A stretch of 64,000 nt of DNA from Artocarpus heterophyllus (Eukaryota > Streptophyta > Magnoliopsida > Rosales > Moraceae), in NCBI GenBank assembly GCA_025403435.1, contig CM046354.1, positions 35,181,533-35,245,532 of the forward strand. Direction: 5' to 3'. The translations under genes and the position numbers were made by a program. Positions 34,744-46,133 of the stretch are shown piece after piece. Positions within the stretch are counted from its first letter, which is position 1. The number at the start of each line of letters is the position of its first letter. The notes beneath the pieces were generated by a model. It did no database searches and was not told the origin of the DNA. It saw nothing but the letters and a program-made list of their open reading frames with translations.

Positions 34744-35621
34744 ATGTCTAAAAACGCTTTATCTTTGATATTTGACAAAAATCAATTAACTGGAGAGAAT
34801 TATAATGATTGGAAACAGAACCTAGATATCGTCCTCTCCTTTGAGAAACTGAAATTTGTGTTGACAACCCCTTCTCCTCCTGAGCCTATAGGAGACTCCA
34901 CGAATGAGCAATTCCAAGCTACGATCGCTGGATAGATGCAAACGATCAGGCCCGCCGCTATGTTATGACTAGCATGAATAATATGTTGCAGGCTCAACAT
35001 GAGGATTATGAGACTACTAAGCAGATCTTGGATAATTTAGAAGATATGTTTAGAGGCCAGGCCCTAATAAAGCCACACGGGGTGCTTCAAAAACTCCTAA
35101 ACTGTAAACAAAGACTAGGGACATCTATAAAGGAGCACATGTTGTTGGTCATAGGTTACATCGCTGAGGCACAAACCAATAGAGCTGATATTGATGCTGA
35201 AACTCAAATGACTATGGTCTTTGAGACTCTGTCAAAGGAATTTATTCCATTTAAAGCTACATTTAATTTCAGCAATAGGCAGGATATGACCTTAATAGAG
35301 TTAATCAAACAGTTACAGTAGTTTGAACTATTGATCAGAGAGTCTCCTACGGGTGGAGAGGCCAATTTGGCGGTTGCTTCTGGTTCCAATCCCAACTCAA
35401 GGAATGGAAAGAAACAACAGGCCAAAAATAGGAAGTATTCTGTTCTTGCTAACAACAAGAGCGAGAAGAAGAAGAAGAAGAACCCGAAGAAGCTTAAGTG
35501 CTTCTTTTACGGGAAGGTTGGGCACATAAAGAAGCATTGCAAGGACTTCCTTTCCAAAGGAGGTAGGTGTGATCTTCTGTATTTAAAAACTTGTTTGGTT
35601 GAGGAATCCAGTGATATTTAG
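34744..35621 (+). pseudogene. gag: C4 Gag, broken
   Basis: ATG 34744 (MSKNALSLIF). A one-base deletion near 34920 (CAAGCTACG against CAAGCGTACG in C2) shifts frame. Later pieces are 34965-35321, ended by TAG where C1 and C2 have GAG, and 35331-35621. The zinc knuckle reads CFFYGKVGHIKKHC, so its second cysteine is now tyrosine. It ends at TAG where TGG (tryptophan) precedes the protease. Just after, the protease motif reads DSSTTNH instead of DSGATNH, losing the glycine. Confidence 0.88.
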
Positions 35622-35866
35622 GTCATAGATTCCAGTACAACTAATCATGTTTGTGTTTCTTTGTAGAGGTTCAAAGAAATGAGAAGTCTACTTCATGAAG
35701 ACTTCACGTTTTGGATGAGCGATGGATCCTTGGTCTTAGCAGAACAATGGGAGATGTCCATCTTTATTTTGATAATATTATGAATTTAATTTTGTGAGAA
35801 TGTTTTTATGTTCCTAAATTTAAGAGGAATTTAATTTTTGTAGCTTGTTTATTTAAAGACTCCTAT

Positions 35867-36511
35867 TTGGTTTCTTTTAAAAATAAAGTGGTGATTCGTA
35901 AAAATAAATCTTTTATCTATTCTGGATGGATGCAAAATAATCTATATTTTATCAAACCTAAGATGGACTTACTGCTTAATGTTGAGATGAATGGTAATAA
36001 CTCTAAAAGACTTAAAACTTCTTACTCTAATAAGACTTATCTTTGGCATTTGCACCTTGGTCATATTAACCTAAATAGGATTCAAAGGTTGGCAAGGGAT
36101 GGACATTTAAGTGACTTAAAGGTGGAATCTATACCACAATGTGAATCTTGTTTGGAGGGTAAAATGACCAAAAGACCATTCAGGTTTAAGGGCGATAGGG
36201 CCGAAGGGGTTCTAGAACATGTGCATAGTGATGTTTACGGACCGATGAACATCCAGGCACGAGGAGGGTATGAGTACTTTGTCACTTTTATTGACGATTA
36301 CTCAAGGTATGGGTATGTGTACCTGATGCACCACAAAAATGAAACTTTTAACAAGTTCAGGGAGTTTCGAGCTGAAGTGGAAAAGCAATTAGATAGACCC
36401 ATAAAGGCACTTCGATCCAATCGAGGTGGTGAATACCTTTCTGATGAGTTCTTAAGACACTTATTAGAGAATGAGATTTTATCCTATTTGACTGCCTCAG
36501 GCACTCCGTAG
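35867..36511 (+). pseudogene. pol: C4 integrase, broken
   Basis: 214 codons with the HHCC zinc region ([23 protein letters not shown]) and the integrase core. The first catalytic aspartate is kept (HSDVYGP), the second has become asparagine (RSNRGGEY), and the frame ends at TAG just before the glutamate-containing NGMVEKRNRTL stretch. 36512-36783 continues the core in shifted frames. Confidence 0.88.
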
Positions 36512-36783
36512 CAGAATGGCATGGTAGAGAAAAGAAATAGGACTTTATTGGACGTGGTTAGATCCGTGATGAGTTGTTCATCATTGCCTTTGTCCTTTTG
36601 GGGATATGCACTATAAAACGCATGTTATCTTTTGAACAACATGCCTTCAAAATTGGTCCCTAAACTCCTCACGAGTTGTGGACAGGCAAAAAGACATTCT
36701 TAAACCATATTCATATATAGGGATGTTCGGTTTATGTCCTGTTTAAGGATGCGAATAAGTTAGAAGCACGTTCAAAAGTTTAT

Positions 36784-37164
36784 GTGTTTGTAGGATATCC
36801 AAAAGGGATTAAAGGGGGTTATTTCAATAACGCAAAGGAAAATAAAGTCGTGGTTTCAACTAATGCAACTTTCATTGAGGAGAGTTACATGGATGACTTT
36901 ACGCCTCGAAGCAAAGAGGTGCTTGAGGATTTAAGGAGTGATCCAATCACTCCAAAGGTTCCAAATGAAACCGTTCTGATCAGTGTAGAAAAACCAAATG
37001 AACCCAAACAACAACCTAAGGGGCTTTGGCGTAGTGGGAGGATCATGCGTCAACCTGAGAGGTATATGTTCAATGGTGGGGCCTTCTTGGCTGAACTAGA
37101 TGAACATGACAAGGATCTTTATACTTACGCAGAGACTATGGAGGATGTTAATTCAAAACTCTAG
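36784..37164 (+). pseudogene. pol: C4 integrase C-terminus and RT linker, broken
   Basis: Contains VGYPKGIKGGYF, the conserved copia segment after the integrase core, then the linker ending MEDVNSKL. It ends at TAG in place of TGG. 37165-37781 holds the RT N-terminal half with numerous stops; YVDD is still readable near 37702. Confidence 0.82.
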
Positions 37165-37781
37165 ACAGAGGCCATGAACACAGAGATGAAGTCTATGGAG
37201 ACTAATCAGGTCTAGGAGCTTGTGGTCTCAAAGGGGTAAAACCCATAGAGTGTAAATAGATCTACAAGAGGAAAAGAGGAGTAGATGGAAAGGTCAAAAC
37301 CTTTAAGGCTAAACTAGTAGCTAAGGGTTATATACAAAAGGAAAAAATCGATTACGAGGAAACCTTTTCGCCTATAGCCATGCTTAAGTCCATCTAGATT
37401 CTCTTGTCTATAGCTGCTCCTCACGACTATGAGATTTGGCAAATGGATGTCCATATGGCTTTTCTAAATGGCTATCTTGATTAGTCCATTTATATAGAAC
37501 AACCAGATGGGTTCAAGGTCAAAGGTCAAGAGGGTAAGGTTTGTAAGCTGCTAAAGTCAATTTATGGACTTAAGCAGGCTTCCCGTTCTTCGAACATAAG
37601 ATTTGATTAGGTGATCAAGACTTATTGGTTATCACAAAATGTAAGTGAGCCATGTGTTTACAAACACATTAAGGATGGGAAGGTGGTTTTTCTACTACTC
37701 TATGTAGATGACATTTTGGTAATTGGCAATGACGTTGGGGCGTTGTCATTAGTCAAATTATGGCTGATGAAGTAATTTGAC

Positions 37782-38689
37782 ATGAACGACTTAGGTGAGG
37801 CTAATTTTGTTCTCGTTATCCAGAATTTTCGGGAATGGAAGAACAAAATGATAGCTTTGTTCCAGGCCAGCTACATAGATAAATTCTCAAGAGGTTTGCA
37901 ATATAGGATTCCAAGAAAGGTGAGCAACGATCTAGGTTTGGAATTACTCTTTCTAAGAAAGACACTCCAAAGTATGGGGAAGAAAGAGAATACATGAAGA
38001 AGGTGCCTTATGTTTTGGCAGTGGGTAGTCTCATGCATGCCATGCTTTGCACATGACTGGATATTTGTTATGCAGTCAGAATTGTAAGTCGATTTCAGAC
38101 GGATCCAAGACCAAACCATTAGGTTGCAATTAAGCATATTTTCAAGTATCTCAAAAGGACTTGAGGGTTTATGTTTGTATATTCGGATGAGGGCTTAACT
38201 TCTCTAGGATATATTGATTTGGATTTCCAATCTTGCTTGGATTCTAGGAGATCGACTTCGGGGTTTGTGTTTACTTTAGGCAGTAGTGCCATCAATTGGA
38301 GAAATGTGAAGCAAGATTGCACTTTGGATTCAATGATGGAGGCCGAGTATGTGGCAGCTAGTGATGCTTCAAAAGAAGCATTGTGGCTCCACAAGTTCCT
38401 TGGAGATCTTGAGGTAGTTTTTGGTATGGATAAGGCGGTATCACTATACTATGATAACAGTGCGGCGGTAGCTAATGCTAAGGAACCAAGATTTCACAAG
38501 AAGAGTAAGCATATTGATCGGAAGTATCATGTGCTAAAGGACTTCTTCGAGGGCAGGCATGTCACAGTGTGCAAAATCACGTCAGAGGACAATTTAGCTG
38601 ATCCATTCACGAAGACACTTATTGGGAGAGTCTTCGAGAGGCATGTGGAAGCTATGAGGATGCAAGATTTGTCGTATTTACTCACTTAG
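37782..38689 (+). pseudogene. pol: C4 RT C-terminus and RNase H, broken
   Basis: 37782-37997 is RT thumb sequence (DLGEANFVL), then frameshifted. 38171-38689 is a well-preserved RNase H (YDNSAAVANAKEPRFHKKSKH, ADPFTK), with the first cysteine of CDNSAA changed to tyrosine. It ends at its natural TAG before the polypurine tract at 38690-38703. Confidence 0.85.
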
Positions 38690-40458
38690 TGCAAGTGGGA
38701 GATTGTTTGACATGTATGCCCTAAGGAGTAAAAATGTATTATGTTTTTTGAGACATTTTTATCAATAAAGAATTTATTTATTATTTGTATACCAAATCTT
38801 GTCCTCTTTACGTTCATATTTGTTGAATGTATGTTAAGCAAACAAAAGTCTAAGACTATCAGTCTAAACCTTTAAGAATTGGGCATATGATGGACAGATT
38901 ATGCGGAAGACATGATTCTTAAGATGACAGTCTTAATTATAAGATCCGTAATCGAGGAAATAAAGTTGAGCACTTTATTCATGAAAGATTGTTATGTTGT
39001 CTATATCCCTATCGGGAGATGGTTTGTCTTGACCATCGGAGGTGGACTCCGTGAATAGAAATATTGGCACATTGTCATAAGTGACGATGTGTTGGATCGG
39101 GTCATAAAGTGCATTGATTTAGATTAATAATTCTATCTCCATAAATCAATTCACTTTAAGCAATCATTTGTATTGCATCTTAATCCTGATATGAATAGTG
39201 GGCCTGTTGTCTTGACTTATGTCTTTTGATGTACCAAAAGGTAACACCTGCATTTTAATAGTGATATGCATGCCAGTACATTTGAGGCATGACTCTTGAT
39301 AGCGTAGACCTGTTATTTATAGATATGAAATCCATAGCTGCTCTTTAAAAGTAGTGATATCCTCTTATATGCGTTATCCTGTAATTGAAAGACAAGAGCA
39401 TTCAACCATTTGGATACATAGGTGTAACCAAATGGTATACCGTCTTTGGATGGTAAGTTTTCTGATGGTAAGATAATGGAACGTAAGATAAAAATAATCG
39501 AGAAGGTAAGACAGAACTTATTCTTAAGTCGATTATGGATAATCTTATAGGGATACGATACACTATGATATGTCATAGAAACTTAACTGTACGAGCTTTG
39601 TAATTCTATATAGTTCGAGGGTGCAGCTCCAAGCTTTTAGTGGAGTAGCGTTGGAGTTGTCATTATGAAATGTATATTTGGGATATTGCGTTTCATAATT
39701 ATTGGGAGCTTGAACTATATAAGTCCATTTGGTCCTCTTTGCTAGCTCACAAAAATCCTGTAACGATATGGCGTGCTTTTCCAATAATTGGTGACTTATG
39801 TCAGATTCATCAGATTGGCTGAAATTTGGTTAAATCAGATAATTCATGTTTGTTTATCAGTTAAATTAATTTTGTGATAAAATTAATTCAAGATAAACTT
39901 GTTGAATTACAGGATTAGATAATTCAAGTTTGTTTATTGGTTGGATTAAATTTGAATTAATTCAAGATAAACTTGTTAAATTATCAAGAATTCATTTATT
40001 TTCCTAGAGATTATCTAGATAAAGTTGTTTTAATTAGATAATTTTTCTATTGGGTTATTTGAATTAAAACTGAGACTTTATCCTATAGAATCTCGGGTGG
40101 AAAATAAAAGATTCGCTAAGATTTTTATCGACAGTTCGGCATGCCGATCCTCACATTTGGCCTGCCGATGGAGCAAGTCCGGCATGCAAGTTAGACAGAT
40201 CAGTATGCCAACTGCACGATAAAAAGATTGTAACACCCACCTATTTTTGATGTAACGGATTATGTTAAGGAAATCTTATTAATAATTTATGTTATATGAT
40301 ATGATATATGATTTTAATGTTACTAACTTTTATGTTAAGTTTTATGATAGGTGACGACCGCATGGAATCGTTGTGCTCAAGTGTTCATGATTATTTTAAT
40401 GTATGTTTAATTATGATGCATTGATGAATTGAATGTTTTAATGTATGGTATTTAAGGA

Positions 40459-40590
40459 CAGTTCGGCAGGCCAGACTTTCAAGTTCGGCAAGCCAAACAG
40501 TCTGCCCAAGATCGGCAGGCTGAAGGAAACCATCGGCAGGCCGAACTTGGTGGAACCGGCAGGCCGAAGGGGAAAATCGGCAGGCCAAAC
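40459..40590 (+). repeat. G3 upstream 21-bp array
   Basis: TCGGCAGGCC-type units start at 40463, 40485, 40512, 40533, 40556 and 40577, with spacings of 22, 27, 21, 23 and 21 bp. Confidence 0.85.
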
Positions 40591-41093
40591 ACAGCTGACG
40601 AGCAGTCAGCAGAAATCTTTCCAAATTTATGGCTGAGATAATTACGTTAAATGGGTGATTTATTATGATTAATTGGCATATTAATGGAATAATTTTATCA
40701 TTTAAGGAAATGAAAGGTTTGACTTCGCTTTGATTTGTATGATTTTAATTGGTTTCCTATTTTGAGAAGGCAAGATATGGTAAGTGTGACTAATGGATTT
40801 GACTTTCCCTCTTCTCTCTCCATTCTCCACGCATTTGCCTCAGTTTTAGTCTAGATGAGTCAGAAAATTTTGACTTAATTGAGGGCATTGAAATTTTTAC
40901 ATTATGCTCATCACGTTAAAATTTTTTAACGTTCTTTTTCTCTATCTCTCCTTCTTCTTCTCACGTATTCTCTCTCATTCTAAGACGTTTTCTTTTCTCT
41001 CCTCTTCTTCACGTTTTCTCCTCTCCTTCTTCTCCTTATTTACATGTGACTAATCCTTGTTTACAAATTAAGTTTTCTCAAGGATTTTGGCTG

Positions 41094-41291
41094 GGTCGGC
41101 CTGCTGAACTTCATGGGTCGGCCTGCCGATGTTTGAAAGTTCGGCCTGCCGATCACGTTTTCGGCCTACCGAACGATGATGAGTTTTTAAACCTGATATG
41201 CAAAGCCTCTGCAGGCCTGCCGCTTGAGGAATTCCAGCCTGCCGATCATGTCCGGCCTGTCGAAGTCCCAAGTTCGGCCTGCCAAACTGTG
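41094..41291 (+). repeat. G3 downstream 21-bp array, inverted relative to the first
   Basis: TCGGCCTGCC-type units start at 41096, 41118, 41141 and 41161, and after a gap at 41212, 41235, 41252 and 41274. The orientation is opposite to 40459-40590. Confidence 0.85.
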
Positions 41292-42130
41292 GAAGCAAAT
41301 GAGTTATAATAAATGTGATGTTTTAAACGATGTGATGTTTTTATAAGTTGTGATTTTACAACTTGGTATGTCTATTTTATTAAAATAAGTTTGCGATTAA
41401 TTTAAAGTGTAATTGAATAAATTATGATATGGAATAAATTAAGCAATGTTATGTTCTTTAAAAAAAAAATGCATGAATGGATCCTGGTTATGTATGTTTT
41501 AATTATGTTTACTATTAAATGTATCTTATAAGTTTTGTATTTATGTTTATGATTAAAGTTTAAACAAGTATGAATGTATGAAAGTAACGACATCTGTGAC
41601 GTCCGTAAGGGGGCGTTACAAAGATCATGTGTTTTCACGCGGATTTCATCAGATATTGATCTGAATTTGATTTTGATTTGAATTTTGAGGCATTATCTGA
41701 TAAGGACTGACTCCTAGGCCTAACCTCTACAAAAAGGGAGTGAGTCTCATTATTATTTAGATAAGTTGGGAGATTAAGAGTGGAACTCTGATAGTGAGAG
41801 TTTGAAACTCCCTGAGAGCTCTTGTTCACAAATCACGAACACTAGCTTTGGGTTCTTTCAATTGGTTGGAAGGAGAGTCACCTGGTAGAAGAACTATACA
41901 TGTGAGCTCACACTCACTTCGATCGTAGATAGAGAATAGCAAAGAAGGCTAGTTAGTTGAGGTCCTTCTAGAACGTTACTTCTCTTCACTGATTGAGGAA
42001 GCTTTTTGGCATTTACAAGGTTAATAAGATCTAGTTAATTTATGCATATAGCATGTCAAACTTGTGTTTTAGAAAATACTTTGATATAAAATTTTAAAAT
42101 TCTGCTACGTACTATTTTTTCAACACCTAA

Positions 42131-42874
42131 GGCATTCAGCTAACCGATCACCTACAGAAAACTTAGTTTACAAAAACAAATAATTAACAAATACAAACTT
42201 ACAGATATAACGCAAGCACTCTTAGCTTTCAATCAAATAACTAATTATGACTGATTACAAAGAAACAAACTATATAGCATATTCTTTAATTAATAACCTA
42301 AGAAACCAAAAATCTAAAATATAATTTACATTCAATAAAACATATATTCATAAAAACATATTGCAGATAGAATTGAGTCTCAAACAAATAAAAATGCAGA
42401 ACATAATATATTAAATTTTGTTTGAGTTTAAATTCTTTTATGACATGAATCTGTTTCTAATCTAATACTTCTTGTGCTCATATGCCTATCCTTGTCCTCC
42501 ATCCTAGTCAACCTGCATCTTATCCTTGTCTGCAACATGACATAAACTAAGTAAGCATAAGCTTAGTAAGTACACGTTCCTATCTCACAACATAAATCAT
42601 TTCATAAAAATCATTACTTAAAATCATAATCATAATCGTAGTAGTGCATAAAGCACATATTTATATAAAACATATCTTTTCATTTAAAACTTCCACAGTA
42701 AAACATTATTCATTTTATCATTAGTGGCCTAAACGTTGCACCATAAACATAAACATTATAGGCACGATGTCATGATAGGAGTGGGGTAGCTAGTCTCAAA
42801 CCAAACATGACAAGTCCAACCTTTGGGACATCATAAACATAAACATAGGATGTGCAACGCTTAATTAAGTGATA

Positions 42875-42908
<34 letters not shown>

Positions 42909-45042
42909 CTTTCTTTGAAAAACTATCATAAACCATAAAAAAACATGAACATAAAAATATCCTTAGGAAAATTCATCATAAAAAGGTCTTGAAATAAGAA
43001 AATTAGATTACAAACCTTTACTTATAAAACATTGCTTAGCATTTTCATAAATTTTATCATGTTGCAAGTGAGAATGTACCTACTTATCTTACTTGCTTGC
43101 TAAACCTTAACTTGGGTGACGTCGCCAGGGTTCTCGATGTGTTTGTCTTTTGGAGTATTCATGTCAATTATTCATATAATACACAAAATTAATATTCCTC
43201 TTAGTGATATCATGTAATACCATGTTACATCATCATACATCATTCTTAACAAAACAAAGCATCTTTGAGTCACAAACATACGCTTAAAGTCAAAAAACAT
43301 AAAGATAGAAAACTTGACCTTTAATGACTTGGAGAAAATAATCTCAACTTATAGGCATAATTAAAGTGTAAGAATTATTCCATAACATAACTACCATATA
43401 TAATCTTCACTTAAATTTTCTTCTCTTGAAAATGTTAACCCAAATTATCTTTTTCCAATTTCTAAGACATTCAAGTAAATCTGCCAATGATAAAAACTGC
43501 CTGATCTTTAAGGATTCATGACCCTATATCTTTCAATTCACATGTAATTAGAGTATGAAAATTTACAGGAATAGTATTAACATATATATCTAATATCAAG
43601 ATTTTTCTTTAGCCATAAAAATTTCATTTGGTAATTAAAATAAATCACACATTCAATGCCATAAAATCTGCTAGTAAAGTCTAGGCAGTGAACAGTCCTA
43701 ATTAAAAGTTATGTATTACATTATTCATAACATAAAATAATTTATAAAAATTATAACATATAATAGACACATAATATAAAAACATATCCAAAATTTAGCT
43801 TCAAATAAATTTAAACTAATTCAAAACATAAGTTCAAATTCAGAGTTAATATTAACATCAGACATGCTAGACAGCGAACATGTTCCATTCAAAACCATGA
43901 AAACTTTAAAACATACCTTTAATCCTTATGTTTTCTTCAACAAAGACGAATACTTGCACACAAAATCTCTAAATAATTCCTTCTACTTTGGCTTGAAAGA
44001 AAATAAAAGTAATGAATTATTAGCTTTGAGGATTAGAGAGATTATGAAGGCTTTCTTGGAGAGATTTCTGAGAGTAGGTAAGGGAGATAATTTCCTTTGG
44101 TTGGAAAATAAGAAAATAAAGACTTTGGTAATTAGTGGTATATTTATAGGTCTATGAGAGAGAAAATATTAAATGAGTGTGGAAATAATCCTAATCCAAT
44201 TAGATTTCCCCTATTTTAAATAAATGTAATCCTAATATAACTAGATTTTTCCTTTTTTAAATAAGTGTAATCCTAATCTAATTTAGTTTTGTTTTTTTTT
44301 TCTTCTTTTCCTTCCCTTTTGTTTCTTTTTATTCTTTTTTTTTCTTCTTTTTCTTTTGCACGGCATCTTTACCATTTTTCTTTCTTTTCATTTCTTTTAT
44401 ACTTAATGTAATATTTATATATATTTAATATAAGTAATATAATATAATACATAATATAATTTAATATTTCATTATAATCGTATAGTATAATACGATTATA
44501 TCTTTGTGTGTGTATATATAATATAATATATTATAATATAGTATAATATAATATAATTATAAATACATAATTATTTATACACAACAACAATATTTACATC
44601 CATGAGCCTAAAAGTATTAATTTACACATTATTTTTTTAGATACTTTATATTATCTAATTTCTTAATGCTATTATAATTAAAAAAAAACAACGCATGTAA
44701 TTATCATGACATCATTAATAGTATAAAAATGAGAAAATATGTAACAAAATTCATGTCATCATCAAGAACATAACTCTAGGCATACGTAACCCTAAAGTAT
44801 TATAAAGATTATAAATTTAGAGCAAGTTGAAACTTAAAAAAGAAAAAAACAATAAAGACTTTAAGTTTATCATTACTTTTGACATGAACATGTCAAGCAC
44901 ATTCATCCCACGTGGTTGTCACCTATGACATTACTAAATAAAAAGTTAATTTACTTAACATAAATAATAATGGCACTTAAAATATCATATTCTAATGTTA
45001 AATTAACATAAGTTTTCGTAGAAGAAAATGGTAGGCATTACA
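42131..45042 (-). repeat. G2 LTR, second part
   Basis: AT-rich LTR sequence. It includes a TA microsatellite (about 42878-42906), a pyrimidine tract (44286-44350) and TATAA-rich repeats (44400-44570). The open frame at 43864-44157 has no recognisable domain and lies in LTR sequence. I do not see the 21-bp array here, unlike in the related G3. Confidence 0.75.
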
Positions 45043-46133
45043 GTTTTGGCCATCGGAGTTGGACTCCGCAAGTAGAAACATTAGAACATTGACATGGGTT
45101 ATGATGTATTGGATCGGGACATCAAGTAGGATTGATTTTGATTAATAATTCTATTTTTGCAAGTCAATTCACTTTAAACAATTATATGTGTTGTATCTTA
45201 ATCCTGAAATGACTAATGGGCCCGTTATTTTGACTTGTATCTTTTATCTACCAAAGGATAACATCCTAACTTTGTGTGGTGCGCATACTAGTATGTTGGA
45301 GACATGACTCTTGATAGCATAGATCTATTATTCATAGATATGGAAATCACAACTCTATTGGTGGAGTCAATAATATTCTCATATATGCATTATCCTGTAA
45401 TTGAAAAACTGGAGCACTCAACCATTTGAAGGCATAGGTGTAACCAAATGGTATATCGTCCTTAGATGGTCAGTTTTCCAATGGTGAGATAATGGAACGT
45501 AAGATAAAAATAATCAGGAAGATAAGATAGAATTTATTCTTAAGCCAATTATGAATATCCTATGGGGATACGACGCATTATGATATGTCATGGACACTTA
45601 GCTAATTTAGGCTTCATAATTTTATATAGTTTGAGAGTGCAACTCTAAGCTTTTAGTAGATTAGCGGTAGAGATGATAATTATAATATGTATATCTAGGA
45701 TATTATATTTTATAATTATCGGAGCTTAAAGTATATAGGTCTATCAGGTTCTCTTTGCTAGCTCATAATAAATCCTATAACGATACGATGTGCTTTTCAA
45801 GTAAATTGGTGACTTATGTTAAATTATTAAATTGACTGAAATTTGATATGATTAGATAATTCATGTCTGTTTATCGGTTGAATTAATTTTGTAAATTAAT
45901 TCAAGATCAACTTATTGAATTATCAAGAATATTTATTTTCCTAGAAATTATCTAGATATGACTGTTTTAATCAGATAACTTCTTTATTAGTTTATTTGAA
46001 TTAAAACTAAGGCTCTATCCAAAGAATTTTGAGTGCGAAATAAAAGATTTTTAAGGATCATATTATTGCAATTTTTGTAGGCCGATCCGTTAGTTCGACC
46101 TGCTGATTTAACAATAATTTGATCATGTGTCTT
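45043..46133 (+). repeat. C3 5' LTR, middle part
   Basis: Begins with the second GTTTT and continues the family-A LTR from GGCCATCGGAGTTGG. Decayed array words remain at 46079-46105 (TAGGCCGATCC, TCGACCTGCTGAT). It ends GTCTT, the first copy of the G4 target duplication. Confidence 0.85.

Larger units (their letters stand above)
40229..41620 (+). mobile_element. G3: gypsy-type solo LTR, TSD AAGAT
   Basis: A 1,392-bp solo LTR, TGTAACACCCACC to GGGGGCGTTACA, with AAGAT on both sides (40224-40228 and 41621-41625). The uninterrupted sequence is still visible at the same spot in the C4 5' LTR. It has two arrays of the 12-mer in opposite orientation at 40459-40590 and 41094-41291. They flank a pyrimidine-rich stretch (about 40925-41040) of the kind found near plant transcription starts. 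No coding content. Confidence 0.92.
31112..42125 (+). mobile_element. C4: family-A copia, TSD CCTAA, 3' LTR holds G3
   Basis: LTRs at 31112-33061 and 38704-42125 (interrupted), with CCTAA on both sides (31107-31111 and 42126-42130). Same anatomy as C2 but more decayed: gag-pol is in at least eight pieces. It sits in G2. Removing it restores a continuous G2 sequence. Confidence 0.95.
38704..42125 (+). repeat. C4 3' LTR, interrupted by G3
   Basis: 38704-40228 and 41626-42125, about 2.0 kb without G3. The start TGTTTGACATG differs by one base from the family norm. Array at 40133-40212 (TTCGGCATGCCGA, TTTGGCCTGCCGA). It ends TTTTCAACA before CCTAA. Confidence 0.92.
30929..45042 (-). mobile_element. 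G2: gypsy-type solo LTR, TSD GTTTT, split by C4
   Basis: Ends TGTAACGTCCCC at 30929 and GGCATTACA at 45042, flanked by GTTTT (30924-30928 and 45043-45047). Without C4 it is 30929-31111 plus 42131-45042, about 3.1 kb. It has no gag-pol and no internal LTR-LTR junction, so it looks like a solo LTR. Reverse-complemented, its end (TGTAATGCCTACC..., CATAGGTGACAACCACGTGG) resembles the start of solo LTR G3, so G2 is on the minus strand and related to G3. Confidence 0.8.

Noticed and set aside
43864..44157. 97-codon open frame in G2
   Set aside because: Inside an AT-rich LTR, no motif, no similar frame in related LTRs.
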